A stretch of DNA of 49,473 nt from an uncultured Polaribacter sp. (GTDB lineage: Bacteria; Bacteroidota; Bacteroidia; Flavobacteriales; Flavobacteriaceae): contig CAJXTJ010000005.1 of assembly GCA_913061165.1 (NCBI GenBank), positions 1-49,473 on the forward strand, read 5' to 3'. The notes beneath the pieces are model-generated. The model ran no database searches. It saw nothing but the letters and a program-made list of their open reading frames with translations, and had not been told where the DNA came from. Made by a program: the position numbers and the translations under genes. Below are positions 34,356-43,063 of this stretch, piece after piece (position 1 is the stretch's first letter; every line of letters starts with the position of its first letter).

Positions 34356-35064
34356 TTTCTAAACGTGTTTTAGTCATGAATAAAAAGAAGAGGGTAACAC
34401 TTGTAAAATACACAAGATCTCTAGTGTCTATAATTCCGCGAGAAATACTTTTAAAATGTTCGTTAATACCTATTTGCTGAAGGGTTAAATTATTGTCAAA
34501 CGAATTAGAAATTGCATCAAATCCGTAGAAAAGAAAAAACGTACTAAAAACGCCTAAAATAAACGCTACAATCTGGTTTTTAGAAAGTGTGGACGTAAAT
34601 AAGCCAATTGCAGTATAGGTTGCTGCTAAAAATAACAAACCAATATAAGAGCCAATGGTAGCTCCAAAATCGATATTTCCAATAGGGTTTGCTAATTGAT
34701 ATACCGTGTATACATAGGTAATTGTTGGTAGTAAGGCTATTACAACAAGTAGAAGTGCAGCCCAAAATTTACCCAATACAATTTGCCAATTAGAAATTGG
34801 TTTGGTCTTTAAAAGCTCTATGGTTCCGTTGCTAAATTCATCCGCAAAACTTTTCATAGTGATTGCCGGAATTAAGAATATAAATACCCAAGGTGTTATA
34901 AAGAAAAACGAATTTAAATCTGCAAATCCGCCATTTAAGATGTTAAAATCGTCTTTAAAAATAAACAAAAACAAGCCGTTAAGCAACAAGAAAACCCCAA
35001 TAACCAAATACGCAATGGGACTTGCAAAAAACGAGTTGAATTCTTTTTTTAAAATAGCGATCAA
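34348..35064 (-). CDS. gldF: Gliding motility ABC permease GldF
   Basis: This 238-residue permease has about six membrane segments and opens MIAILKKEFNSFFASPIAYL, typical of GldF. SFADEFSNGTIELLKTKPIS is the conserved cytoplasmic loop of ABC-2 permeases of this type. It partners with GldG and with the ATPase GldA. The gene ends within the start of gldG and follows a GNAT gene by 47 bases on the same strand. Confidence 0.93.
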   Translation of the reverse strand: MIAILKKEFNSFFASPIAYLVIGVFLLLNGLFLFIFKDDFNILNGGFADLNSFFFITPWVFIFLIPAITMKSFADEFSNGTIELLKTKPISNWQIVLGKFWAALLLVVIALLPTITYVYTVYQLANPIGNIDFGATIGSYIGLLFLAATYTAIGLFTSTLSKNQIVAFILGVFSTFFLFYGFDAISNSFDNNLTLQQIGINEHFKSISRGIIDTRDLVYFTSVTLFFLFMTKTRLENE

Positions 35065-35111
35065 TGTGTAGTTTTTTAGGTGTAATTTTTTTGCTTTATT
35101 TCAATTAAAAA

Positions 35112-35645
35112 CTAAGCCTCGACAGTAAATCTATAAATTTGGTTCTCCTTTACATTCGCATCTTTTCTGTCTGGTTGTAATTCAAAATTAAATTTCTCTA
35201 ACAATGCTATCGATGCATTATTATCTTTATGTGTAAAGGCTTCTACAAATTTTAGTTCCATTTGCTTAGCAGCAAAATTTAAAATTGCTTTAAAAGCTTC
35301 GCTCATATAACCATCCTCTTGAAAATCTGGGTGCATGTCATATCCAATTTCTGCATAATCTTCTTCAATCTCGAAATTACGTAAACCAACGGTTCCTATT
35401 AACTCGGCAGTATCTTTAGTTTCTAATACCCAAAAAATACTTGTATTATTAGCAATGGAATTAGAAATACGGTCTATAAAAGCTCTCGTTTCAGAAAGAT
35501 TATTTAGCATTGTTCTAGTTATAAAGGTGTTTACCCCTTTGTTTGTTCTCAAACCAAAAATGGCTTTTGCATCGTTTAATTCTAATGCTCTTAATGTTAA
35601 TCTTTCCGTCTCTAAAACTGGAAATGTGGTAAAGTTGAATGCCAT
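35112..35645 (-). CDS. GNAT acetyltransferase (RimJ/RimL type)
   Basis: The 177 residues form a single GNAT domain of the RimJ/RimL-like group, which acetylates the alpha-amine of proteins or small molecules. ETERLTLRALELNDAKAIF is the typical opening and EIGYDMHPDFQEDGYMSEAF contains the acetyl-CoA-binding region in degenerate form. HKDNNASIALLEKFNFEL near the end is the family's N..S...LEK.GF motif. It lies in the five-gene run ending in gldFG. The substrate is unknown. Confidence 0.87.
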   Translation of the reverse strand: MAFNFTTFPVLETERLTLRALELNDAKAIFGLRTNKGVNTFITRTMLNNLSETRAFIDRISNSIANNTSIFWVLETKDTAELIGTVGLRNFEIEEDYAEIGYDMHPDFQEDGYMSEAFKAILNFAAKQMELKFVEAFTHKDNNASIALLEKFNFELQPDRKDANVKENQIYRFTVEA

Positions 35646-35667
35646 TTTATATTATTTTGATTGTTTC

Positions 35668-35964
35668 TTATTGTAAACTTACTTTTTTATCAACGCTCCA
35701 TGCAAGCGGTTTGTCATTAAAAAATACTTTTGTTTTTGCCCAAACATCTTTAAAAAGGGCAGATTTTCTGTAGTTTTCTAAATCGCTTTCTTTGTTCCAA
35801 TAGGAGTATGTAAAAAAGATATCAGGATTGTTTTTATCTTGATATAACTCTAATAAAGTACATCCTTTAGAGGTTCTAATAAATTGTTTTTTCTTTTCAA
35901 AAATTTCTAAAAAGGTAGGGATGTGTTTTTGATGGAAACTTAACTTTACAATTCTTACAAACAT
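35668..35964 (-). CDS. ABM-domain (monooxygenase-like) protein
   Basis: The 98-residue protein matches the antibiotic biosynthesis monooxygenase (ABM) fold: an opening strand FVRIVKLSFHQKHIPTFLEI, a central GCTLLELYQDKNNPDIFFTY and a helix YRKSALFKDVWAKTK. The ending WSVDKK is also common. Many such proteins are small dimers of unknown function, and a few are quinone-forming oxygenases. It sits 2 bases after the SAM hydroxide adenosyltransferase gene and 22 bases before the GNAT gene. Confidence 0.8.
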   Translation of the reverse strand: MFVRIVKLSFHQKHIPTFLEIFEKKKQFIRTSKGCTLLELYQDKNNPDIFFTYSYWNKESDLENYRKSALFKDVWAKTKVFFNDKPLAWSVDKKVSLQ

Positions 35965-35966
35965 AC

Positions 35967-36827
35967 TTATGAGATTGGCGTAAATTCGGGTTTCTTATCA
36001 TTTGTAAAATCGATGGTGATTTGATCTCTATAGCTTAATCCTAAAAGAGAAGATGCACCACCAACAGTATCTAAATTACTTCGGTAAATAGCAATTTCTA
36101 AATATCCTGCGGCGTTAAATATAGCTAGTTTATGGCCGTCATATTGATGACTTTCATGCAAACTGTTATTAGCAACTTCATTGTATTTTGTGAAGATTTT
36201 AGAAAATGAGTACCGTCTAGCAGTTGCATTAAACGTTCTTCCTTTTCCAATTTCTTGAAACATTTTTTCGCTAATATTTGTAATTACATTTCCGTAATTA
36301 TCAATATATAACACTCCTCCAATAATTTGGTTTTGGGCCTGATTTACCTTTGGCTGAATTTCTATTAACTTCTTAAATTCCTTAATCTCTTTTCCAATAA
36401 CTGTTAAATTTCCCCCTCTGGCAATAAAACAAGCTACCTGAACAAAAACATCTAACACCGGAAAACTACTCTCTATTCTGTCATGAATATTAATTTCTAC
36501 AATTTTTGTAGGTTTAATTTCAGAGGCAATCATAGAAATTAAACCGTTGTCTGGACAAACAAAAAAATGCCCATCTAATTCTAAGGCAATGTGCTTGTTA
36601 TCTTCACTAAGTTCTGAGTCTACACCAATAATATGTATGGTTCCTTTAGGAAAACTTTTATAAGAGTTTTTTAGTATATATGCAGTTTCTGTAATATTAA
36701 AAGGCGCTATTTCATGCGTAATATCTACAATTTTAGCATCTGCAAGTTCCGTGTATATGGCTCCTTTTACAGCACCTACAAAGTGGTCTTTTGTTCCGAA
36801 ATCTGTAGTTAGCGTTATAAATGCCAT
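35967..36827 (-). CDS. SAM hydroxide adenosyltransferase (DUF62)
   Basis: The family, related to fluorinases, cleaves S-adenosylmethionine with hydroxide to adenosine and methionine. The 286 residues show ITLTTDFGTKDHFVGAVKGA at the start, VDITHEIAPFNI, the VDSE block and FVCPDNGLI. GGVLYIDNYGNVITNIS is the C-terminal-domain signature. It is first in the run SAM enzyme, ABM, GNAT, gldF, gldG. A perfect -7 box lies 50 bases upstream. Confidence 0.92.
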   Translation of the reverse strand: MAFITLTTDFGTKDHFVGAVKGAIYTELADAKIVDITHEIAPFNITETAYILKNSYKSFPKGTIHIIGVDSELSEDNKHIALELDGHFFVCPDNGLISMIASEIKPTKIVEINIHDRIESSFPVLDVFVQVACFIARGGNLTVIGKEIKEFKKLIEIQPKVNQAQNQIIGGVLYIDNYGNVITNISEKMFQEIGKGRTFNATARRYSFSKIFTKYNEVANNSLHESHQYDGHKLAIFNAAGYLEIAIYRSNLDTVGGASSLLGLSYRDQITIDFTNDKKPEFTPIS

Positions 36828-36877
36828 GGGGTGCTTTACGTTTAATTAATTGTGTAAAAGTTATTAATTATTTTAAG

Positions 36878-36885
36878 CAAATCTA
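36878..36885 (-). promoter_or_regulatory. -7 box of the SAM enzyme to gldG run
   Basis: The minus strand reads TAGATTTG, a perfect TAnnTTTG, 50 bases before the first gene of the five-gene run. A -33 TTG was not found. Confidence 0.45.
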
Positions 36886-36957
36886 ATGAATTTTGAAATT
36901 TAATTCGCTATTTTTAGTTTAAATAAAATGGATAGCAATCTCTAAAAAAATAAACAT

Positions 36958-37911
36958 TTGAACGAACGCATTATAGAGTTAGAAGAAATAAATCCAAAAG
37001 ACTTTTTTGGAGCACATAATAGTACTATCGAAGCCTTAAAAAAATATTACCCTAAAATTAAAATTGTTGCGAGAGGCACACAATTAAAGATTTTTGGGGA
37101 GTCAGCTCTTTTAGATGAATTTGAAATTCGTCTCGGGCGTTTGATAAAGTATTACAATAGGTACAATAAATTAGATGAAAACAGCATGGAGCGTATTCTA
37201 ACTTCGAATGGGAAAGAGGAAAAAGCAGCAGCTTCTAAAAGAGTTAAAGATATTTTAGTGCATGGTGTTGCAGGAAGGTTGATAAAGCCACAGACAGAGA
37301 ACCAGCGTAAAATGGTTGCGTTAATGGCTAAGAATGATATGTTGTTTGCTGTTGGGCCGGCAGGAACAGGTAAAACCTATACAGCAGTTGCATTGGCTGT
37401 TAGAGCATTGAAAGAAAAAGAAGTTCGAAAAATTATCTTAACAAGACCAGCGGTAGAGTCTGGAGAGAATTTAGGTTTTCTTCCAGGAGATTTAAAAGAA
37501 AAGTTAGACCCTTATATGCAACCGCTGTATGATGCATTAAGAGATATGATTCCGCACGAAAAGCTAGAATCATACATAGAAAAAGGCGTAATACAGATTG
37601 CACCTTTGGCATTTATGAGGGGTAGAACCTTAGACAATGCCTTTGTAATTTTAGATGAAGCGCAAAATACTACGCACAATCAGATGAAAATGTTTTTAAC
37701 TAGAATGGGTAAAAGTGCAAAGTTTATCATTACCGGAGACCCTGGTCAGATAGATTTACCAAGAAAACAAGTTTCTGGATTAAAAGAATCTTTATTAGCA
37801 TTGAAAGATATAAATGGTATTGCGCAGGTCTTCTTAGATGATAAAGATGTGGTACGCCATAAATTAGTAAGAAGTATTATTAGCGCGTACAAAAGTATAG
37901 AAACAGAATAG
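36958..37911 (+). CDS. phoH: PhoH family ATPase
   Basis: PhoH-like proteins are cytoplasmic P-loop ATPases linked to RNA metabolism. The 317 residues have Walker A GPAGTGKT (133-140), the family's RPAVESGENLGFLPGDLKEK and Walker B FVILDEAQN, followed by ITGDPGQIDLP. The N-terminal KH-like part (about 1-110) is usual. Translation appears to start at TTG, since no ATG lies before the conserved N-terminal residues. It precedes purC, which has its own promoter. Confidence 0.93.
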   Translation: MNERIIELEEINPKDFFGAHNSTIEALKKYYPKIKIVARGTQLKIFGESALLDEFEIRLGRLIKYYNRYNKLDENSMERILTSNGKEEKAAASKRVKDILVHGVAGRLIKPQTENQRKMVALMAKNDMLFAVGPAGTGKTYTAVALAVRALKEKEVRKIILTRPAVESGENLGFLPGDLKEKLDPYMQPLYDALRDMIPHEKLESYIEKGVIQIAPLAFMRGRTLDNAFVILDEAQNTTHNQMKMFLTRMGKSAKFIITGDPGQIDLPRKQVSGLKESLLALKDINGIAQVFLDDKDVVRHKLVRSIISAYKSIETE

Positions 37912-37925
37912 GGTTTTGTTTTTTG

Positions 37926-37956
37926 TTGTTGGTTAATTGTGTTTACACTATTTTTG
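37926..37956 (+). promoter_or_regulatory. purC promoter
   Basis: TATTTTTG (37949-37956) is a perfect TAnnTTTG with TTG elements at 37926-37928 (spacing 20) and 37929-37931 (spacing 17). This matches the Bacteroidota -33/-7 promoter well and lies 41 bases before the purC ATG. Confidence 0.7.
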
Positions 37957-37997
37957 CAGCGACAAATAAAGAACAACCAACAAATAAGTAACCAAGA

Positions 37998-38945
37998 ATG
38001 AATACAATTAACGAAACTAACTTTAAGTTTCCCAAACAAAAATCTGTTTATAAAGGGAAGGTAAGAGAGGTTTATAATATTAATGATACTCTTTTAGTAA
38101 TGATTGCTACCGATAGACTTTCTGCTTTTGATGTTGTTTTACCGCGTCAAATTCCGTTTAAAGGGCAAATTTTAAATCAGATTGCAACAAAAATGATGAA
38201 TAATACAGCAGATATTGTTCCGAACTGGTTGTTAGCAAATCCTGATGAGAATGTAGCAATTGGTCATTTGTGCGAAACTTTTAAAGTAGAAATGGTTATT
38301 CGTGGTTATTTATCTGGCCACGCTGCTAGAGAATATAAATTAGGAAAAAGACTACTTTGCGGTGTTGCCATGGCAGCAGGTTTAAAAGAGAATGATAAAT
38401 TTCCTGAACCAATAATTACCCCATCAACGAAAGCAGATACTGGCGATCATGATGAAGATATTTCTCGGGAAGAGATACTAAAAAATGGCATTGTTTCTGA
38501 AAAAGACTATCTAATTTTAGAAGACTATACAAGAAAACTATTTCAAAGAGGAACCGAAATAGCGGCTTCTCGTGGTCTAATTTTAGTAGATACGAAATAC
38601 GAATTCGGAAAAACAAAAGAAGGAAAAATTGTGTTAATTGATGAAATTCATACTCCAGATTCTTCTCGCTATTTTTATCAAGAAGGGTATCAAGAAAGAC
38701 AAGATAAAGGAGAACCTCAAAAACAATTATCTAAAGAGTTTGTAAGACAATGGTTGCTTGAAAACGGATTTCAAGGATTAGAAGGACAACAAATACCAGA
38801 AATGTCTGATGCTAAAATAAGCGAGATTTCTAACAGATATATAGAGTTATACGAACAAATTACGGGAGAAGTTTTTGTAAAAGCAACTACAGATAACGTA
38901 ATGAATAGAATTGAAAAGAATGTGAATTCTTTTTTATCAAATTAA
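37998..38945 (+). CDS. purC: SAICAR synthetase
   Basis: PurC joins aspartate to CAIR in purine synthesis, making SAICAR. At 315 residues it is of the longer type. The ATP-binding [11 protein letters not shown] and [18 protein letters not shown] are clear. [18 protein letters not shown] is the family signature region, and [15 protein letters not shown] holds the second signature. It has its own promoter and is followed by fabV after 13 bases, so they may share a transcript. Confidence 0.97.
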   Translation: MNTINETNFKFPKQKSVYKGKVREVYNINDTLLVMIATDRLSAFDVVLPRQIPFKGQILNQIATKMMNNTADIVPNWLLANPDENVAIGHLCETFKVEMVIRGYLSGHAAREYKLGKRLLCGVAMAAGLKENDKFPEPIITPSTKADTGDHDEDISREEILKNGIVSEKDYLILEDYTRKLFQRGTEIAASRGLILVDTKYEFGKTKEGKIVLIDEIHTPDSSRYFYQEGYQERQDKGEPQKQLSKEFVRQWLLENGFQGLEGQQIPEMSDAKISEISNRYIELYEQITGEVFVKATTDNVMNRIEKNVNSFLSN

Positions 38946-38958
38946 AAAACATACAAAT

Positions 38959-40146
38959 ATGATTATAGAACCAAGAACAAGAGGATTTATCTGTTTAACA
39001 TCACACCCAACAGGTTGTGAGCAAAACGTAATGAATCAAATAGAATATATCAAAACGCAAGGAAAAATTGAAGGAGCCAAAAAAGTATTGGTTTTAGGTG
39101 CTTCTACTGGCTTTGGTTTGGCCTCTAGAATTACAAGTACATTTGGTTCTGAGGCAGCAACAATTGGTGTTTATTTTGATAAGCCACCAACTGCAGGAAG
39201 ACCAGGTTCACCAGGGTATTACAATACTGCAGCTTTTGAAAAGCATGCGCATAAACAAGGTTTGTATGCTAAAAGTGTAAATGGTGATGCATTTTCAAAT
39301 GAAATAAAACAACAAGTTGTAGACTTAATTAAAGAAGATCTAGGTCAGATAGATTTAGTAATTTATAGTTTGGCTTCGCCTGTAAGAACGCATCCAAATA
39401 GTGGAAAAAGATTCAAATCGGTGTTAAAACCTATCGGAGAAGTTTTTACAAATAAGACAGTAGATTTTCATACCGGAAATGTATCAGAAATTTCTATCAA
39501 TCCTGCGGAAGGAGAAGATATTGAAAATACAGTTACTGTTATGGGAGGTGAAGATTGGAAAATGTGGATGGATGCTTTACAAGCTGAAAACTTACTTTCA
39601 GAAGGTGCTACAACAGTTGCATATTCTTATATTGGCCCAGACGTTACAAGACCAGTGTATAGAAATGGAACTATTGGTGCCGCAAAAGATCATTTAGAAG
39701 CAACTGCTTTTACAATTACAGAAGATTTAAAGTCGATTAAAGGAAAAGCCTACGTCTCTGTTAATAAGGCATTGGTAACACAAGCAAGTTCTGCAATTCC
39801 TGTAATTCCGTTATACATTTCTTTATTGTATAAAATTATGAAAGCAAAAGGAATTCATGAAGGTTGTATTGAGCAAATACAACGTTTGTTTAGTCAGCGT
39901 TTATTTGGAGGCGATTTAGCTTTAGATGAAAAGGGAAGAATTAGAATTGATGATTTAGAAATGCGCGAAGATGTACAAGCAGAAATTGCTGAACTTTGGA
40001 AAAACGCAACTTCAGAAAATTTACCAGAAATAGGAGATTTAAAAGGTTATAGTGATGAGTTTTTTAGTTTATTTGGTTTTAAAGTACCAGGTGTAGACTA
40101 TGATGCAGATGTAAATGAATTGGTTATGGTTCCTAGTGAACAATAA
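38959..40146 (+). CDS. fabV: Trans-2-enoyl-CoA/ACP reductase (NADH)
   Basis: FabV reduces the double bond of enoyl-ACP with NADH in the last step of fatty acid elongation and is naturally tolerant to triclosan. The 395-residue length and the opening MIIEPRTRGFICLTSHPTGC are typical. VLVLGASTGFGLASRI is the NADH-binding region, and VYRNGTIGAAK contains the catalytic Y-x8-K (Tyr234, Lys243). No FabI gene lies in the window. A strong terminator follows. Confidence 0.97.
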   Translation: MIIEPRTRGFICLTSHPTGCEQNVMNQIEYIKTQGKIEGAKKVLVLGASTGFGLASRITSTFGSEAATIGVYFDKPPTAGRPGSPGYYNTAAFEKHAHKQGLYAKSVNGDAFSNEIKQQVVDLIKEDLGQIDLVIYSLASPVRTHPNSGKRFKSVLKPIGEVFTNKTVDFHTGNVSEISINPAEGEDIENTVTVMGGEDWKMWMDALQAENLLSEGATTVAYSYIGPDVTRPVYRNGTIGAAKDHLEATAFTITEDLKSIKGKAYVSVNKALVTQASSAIPVIPLYISLLYKIMKAKGIHEGCIEQIQRLFSQRLFGGDLALDEKGRIRIDDLEMREDVQAEIAELWKNATSENLPEIGDLKGYSDEFFSLFGFKVPGVDYDADVNELVMVPSEQ

Positions 40147-40159
40147 TCTTAGACAATAC

Positions 40160-40196
40160 AAGCCTCATTTTTTTAAAAATTATGAGGCTTTTTTTA
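40160..40196 (+). terminator. fabV terminator
   Basis: AAGCCTCAT and ATGAGGCTT form the stem, with extra A-T pairs inside the loop, followed by a T run. It begins 13 bases after the fabV stop. Confidence 0.88.
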
Positions 40197-40212
40197 GCAT
40201 AAAAATTAGGGT

Positions 40213-40695
40213 TTGAAGGCAGTAACAATAAAACAACTTAAAGATGAATTAGCTCATAAATCTGCAGCAGATTTAAAAGAGTTATGCTTACAGTTGGCCC
40301 GGTTTAAAAAAGAAAATAAAGAATTACTTACCTACTTAATGTTTGAGTCTCATGATGAGGAAACTTATATTCAGATTCTAAAAGAGGAGGTAGACGCTCA
40401 GTTTGAAGAAATTAATACCAAGAGTTTTTTCTACATTAGAAAGGGAAGCCGTAAAATATTAACGACTATAAAAAAACACATTCGGTACTCTAAGAAGAAA
40501 GAAACAGAAGTAGAATTGTTGTTGTATTTCTGTAAGAAGTTAAAGGCTTTTAAACCTTCGATTCAAAGAAGTACAAGATTGCAAAGTATTTTTGATACGC
40601 AGGTAAGAATGATCAAGCGAATAATTGAAAAATTACATGAAGATTTACAGTATGACTTTCAATTAGAATTAGATGAATTATTAGAGAATGAATAA
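40213..40695 (+). CDS. Protein of unknown function, helical
   Basis: The 160 residues are almost entirely predicted helical and highly charged, with many Lys and Glu: LKDELAHKSAADLKELCLQL and RMIKRIIEKLHEDLQYDF. No signal peptide or membrane segment is present. Translation begins at TTG directly after the fabV terminator. It overlaps the next gene by 8 bases, so the two are coupled and probably act together. I do not recognise the family. Confidence 0.7.
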   Translation: MKAVTIKQLKDELAHKSAADLKELCLQLARFKKENKELLTYLMFESHDEETYIQILKEEVDAQFEEINTKSFFYIRKGSRKILTTIKKHIRYSKKKETEVELLLYFCKKLKAFKPSIQRSTRLQSIFDTQVRMIKRIIEKLHEDLQYDFQLELDELLENE

Positions 40696-41056
40696 AGAAA
40701 GACCCGTTTTAGAAGATTTAATTAAAGACAATATGTCTGCATTAGAATTGTTTCAAAACCAGACTTTAAGACCCGTTATTAAAATGCAACACGATTTATT
40801 AATTGCATCTTTTAATGCGTATAAAGCAAAAAGAAAAATAGATTTTTCTAGCTTAACAGATCAAAAAAAGAGAAGTAAGACAAAGGCCGTTTTTGTAAAA
40901 GATATTAATTATAAGAACCTTAATTTAGGTTTTATTATTGGTGCTTTTTCAATAGAAGAGTTTGCTTATTATAGTTTAAATGCTTCAGAATTAAATAAAA
41001 GAATTATTCAAATTGTCATCCAAAGAGTTCAGGATAGCCTTACTGAAATTATATAA
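40688..41056 (+). CDS. Protein of unknown function, coupled to previous gene
   Basis: The 122-residue protein has no signal peptide. Visible blocks are RPVLEDLIKDNMSALELFQN, HDLLIASFNAYKAKRK and a hydrophobic stretch LNLGFIIGAFSIEEFAYYSL. The first half looks helical. It overlaps the upstream gene by 8 bases. I cannot assign a family or role. The two-gene unit lies between fabV and the structured gap before terC. Confidence 0.7.
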   Translation: MNKERPVLEDLIKDNMSALELFQNQTLRPVIKMQHDLLIASFNAYKAKRKIDFSSLTDQKKRSKTKAVFVKDINYKNLNLGFIIGAFSIEEFAYYSLNASELNKRIIQIVIQRVQDSLTEII

Positions 41057-41190
41057 ATAAAAAAGTCGGTACTCTCCAGTACCGACTTACAATCAACCAA
41101 AACACTTCTAATTAGAAAAATGAACACAAACGTGTTAAAACTACTTTTTAGAAGTTGTATATAAAATGCGGAAAACGCATTATTTCTTTC
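41057..41190 (-). ncRNA. Candidate small RNA
   Basis: Between the two unknown genes and terC, the minus strand could encode a structured RNA of about 130 bases. A near -7 box (GATCTTTG, 41196-41203) is followed by a hairpin (AATGCG/CGCATT, 41165-41181). Then comes an outer stem (ACTTCTAA/TTAGAAGT, about 41104-41156) enclosing AACAC/GTGTT, and finally the strong terminator hairpin at 41063-41088. The -7 box has one mismatch and no -33 TTG. An alternative is a structured plus-strand 3' end. Confidence 0.4.
41063..41088 (-). terminator. Hairpin with minus-strand U tract
   Basis: AAGTCGGTACT and AGTACCGACTT form a perfect 11-base-pair stem with a CTCC loop. Only the minus strand has a U tract after the stem; on the plus strand the next bases are acaatcaacc. 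It therefore looks like the end of a minus-strand transcript starting within 41089-41260, although it would also fold in the 3' end of the plus-strand gene. Confidence 0.75.
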
Positions 41191-41260
41191 TAAATCAAAG
41201 ATCGTTTATATTTTATTTTATAAATATTTAATTATGTTAAACATTTGATAATTTAAAAAT

Positions 41261-41295
41261 AAAAAAAGAGCATTCTAAATGAATGCTCTTTTTTT
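41261..41295. terminator. terC terminator, bidirectional
   Basis: A 15-base-pair stem (AAAAAAAGAGCATTC with GAATGCTCTTTTTTT) encloses TAAAT. Both strands end in a U tract. It lies 20 bases after the terC stop. Confidence 0.93.
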
Positions 41296-41314
41296 ATTTT
41301 TGAATATGTATTTA

Positions 41315-42106
41315 TTACTTCTTATCTAATAACTTTTTTTGATATTTTCCTTGCACAACGTCTACAATAACTAAAATGGCAATTACAAAGTAGAAGGTAG
41401 TTTTACTCATAGGTACAATTTCATTCCCAAAGAGCTTTAAATGTGCTAAATGGCCACCTTCTGTAAGTAGCATAATGCCAACTATAAAAAGAATAAAGAG
41501 CCCTAAAACTTCATACATCCTGTTTTTTGCCAAGAAGTCGGATATTCTATCTGCTAAAAATAACATTAATAAACCACTGATAACAATTGCAATAGTCATA
41601 ATAATAAATGCAGTTGTAGTGCTTTCTATAGCGCTTGTAAGACCAATAGCGGCCAAAATAGAGTCAAAAGAAAAAACTAAATTCATTAATACGATGCTAA
41701 AAATAACGGCTTTAGAAGATTTTGTTCCTTTGCGCTGGTCTGCTGCAGATTGTTCTAAATTTTGGGTACCAATCATGTGCCAAATTTCCTTAATAGCGGT
41801 ATAAATTATAAATCCGCCACCTAATAAAACAATAATACTATGTCCGTTAAAAGCAAATTTTATAACATCATCAATACCACCTGTTAAAAAAGAAAAAGGC
41901 TTTTGAAAATACCCAATGATGGAAACCAAAAGAAATAAAAGCACAATTCTTAAAACAATAGCGATTAAAATTCCTACTTTTCGAACTCTTTTTCTGTCTG
42001 TTTCTGGTGCTTTCTTAGATTCTAATGAAATGTATAACAAGTTATCAAAACCTAAAACGGCTTGCAACATAATTAGCATGAAGAGAGTAAATATATTTTC
42101 TAGCAT
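41315..42106 (-). CDS. TerC-family membrane protein
   Basis: The 263 residues have about seven membrane helices. The family opening LQAVLGFDNLLYISLESKKA and the second half-repeat LMNLVFSFDSILAAIGLTSA each place an Asp in the membrane (FDN, FDS). These Asp residues are the metal-binding signature of the TerC/Alx superfamily, now linked to manganese export. A charged cytoplasmic loop (TQNLEQSAADQRKGTKSSK) joins the halves. The family name comes from tellurite resistance, but that role should not be assumed. Confidence 0.9.
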   Translation of the reverse strand: MLENIFTLFMLIMLQAVLGFDNLLYISLESKKAPETDRKRVRKVGILIAIVLRIVLLFLLVSIIGYFQKPFSFLTGGIDDVIKFAFNGHSIIVLLGGGFIIYTAIKEIWHMIGTQNLEQSAADQRKGTKSSKAVIFSIVLMNLVFSFDSILAAIGLTSAIESTTTAFIIMTIAIVISGLLMLFLADRISDFLAKNRMYEVLGLFILFIVGIMLLTEGGHLAHLKLFGNEIVPMSKTTFYFVIAILVIVDVVQGKYQKKLLDKK

Positions 42107-42121
42107 TTTTTATTTTTGTTT

Positions 42122-42152
42122 CAAAGGTATTTGGATTGCTTTTAATACGCAA
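42122..42152 (-). promoter_or_regulatory. terC promoter
   Basis: The minus strand shows TTG (42150-42152), a 20-base spacer, and TACCTTTG (42122-42129). Both elements of the Bacteroidota promoter are present, 15 bases before the ATG. Confidence 0.65.
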
Positions 42153-42193
42153 TATTTTATTTATGTAAGTTTGAAGTAGAAGAAAATGTCCGT

Positions 42194-42964
42194 TTAAAAT
42201 ATATATTTATATAAGATACGCAAGCTCACAAAGGCAATTAAAATGGCAGTTGCTTTTTTTAATTGAATAGGCGTAAAGAAATTGTAGCTTTTTCTGCTTC
42301 CAATTTGTCCACCAATAAAAACAGTTACTAATAAAATAACCGTTAAATTCCAGTTAATTACAAAATTTGGCATTGAATATTGACCGATAAAACCAGCGAT
42401 AGAATTTACTAAAATAAAAATACTAGCAGTTGCCGCTATTTTCTTAGGAGTATCCCAATTGGTAAGATGTAATAAAGGTGCTAAAAAAATGCCACCACCA
42501 ATACCAACCATTCCAGAAATAAAACCAATAATACCTCCAAAACTTACATTCCTTATTATTTTTGGATTCTTGTTTTTTTCATTGAAAGCAACAATTTGTT
42601 TTGAAAGCCACATTGTTATTGCTGCGAATAATAAAGTGAAACCTAACAATATAAAAAAGAATTGCTGATTTATCTTTACAGTTCCACCTAAAAAAGACAG
42701 TGGAATACTACATAAAATTAAGGGCATTATTTTTTTAAAATTCACTTTTTTCTGATGAAGAAATAGCAAGACATTACCAGAAACCACAACGATATTACAT
42801 AACAAAGCAGTGGCTCTTATTTGTGTAAAAACAATTCCTGTTAATGCTAAAATGGCTAAATAACTAGAACCTCCACCAAAACCAACAGAAGAATATAAAA
42901 CTGCAACGGTAAAAAATAATAGAATAATATGCCAATACTGCAGAAAGTTTTCAAGAATGAACAT
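42194..42964 (-). CDS. TauE/SafE (TSUP) permease
   Basis: The 256-residue protein has about eight membrane helices arranged as two repeats, each with the family's Gly-rich motif: SSVGFGGGSSYLAILALTG near the start and GMVGIGGGIFLAPLLHLTNW in the second half. Relatives export sulphite, sulphoacetate or other organosulphur anions. The substrate is unknown. It is divergent from acs across 191 bases that contain the palindromes described there. Confidence 0.87.
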   Translation of the reverse strand: MFILENFLQYWHIILLFFTVAVLYSSVGFGGGSSYLAILALTGIVFTQIRATALLCNIVVVSGNVLLFLHQKKVNFKKIMPLILCSIPLSFLGGTVKINQQFFFILLGFTLLFAAITMWLSKQIVAFNEKNKNPKIIRNVSFGGIIGFISGMVGIGGGIFLAPLLHLTNWDTPKKIAATASIFILVNSIAGFIGQYSMPNFVINWNLTVILLVTVFIGGQIGSRKSYNFFTPIQLKKATAILIAFVSLRILYKYIF

Positions 42965-43007
42965 ATTTTAATTGAGTAGAATTTTAAATGTTTTTTTAAT
43001 CATTTTA

Positions 43008-43034
43008 TACCCTAAATTGACTAATTTTTAGGTA
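43008..43034. repeat. Inverted repeat upstream of the acs -7 box
   Basis: TACC(C)TAAA and TTTAGGTA form an interrupted inverted repeat with a 10-base centre and one bulged C. It ends about 20 bases before the acs -7 box, a usual position for an activator site. The repeat is also compatible with a site acting on the divergent TauE/SafE gene. Confidence 0.4.
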
Positions 43035-43054
43035 TTAATTTTATTGTTTATATT

Positions 43055-43062
43055 TAGCTTTG
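43055..43062 (+). promoter_or_regulatory. -7 box of acs
   Basis: TAGCTTTG is a perfect TAnnTTTG box, which gives a leader of about 90 bases. No -33 TTG stands at the right place, suggesting an activated promoter. Confidence 0.55.
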
Positions 43063-43063
43063 T

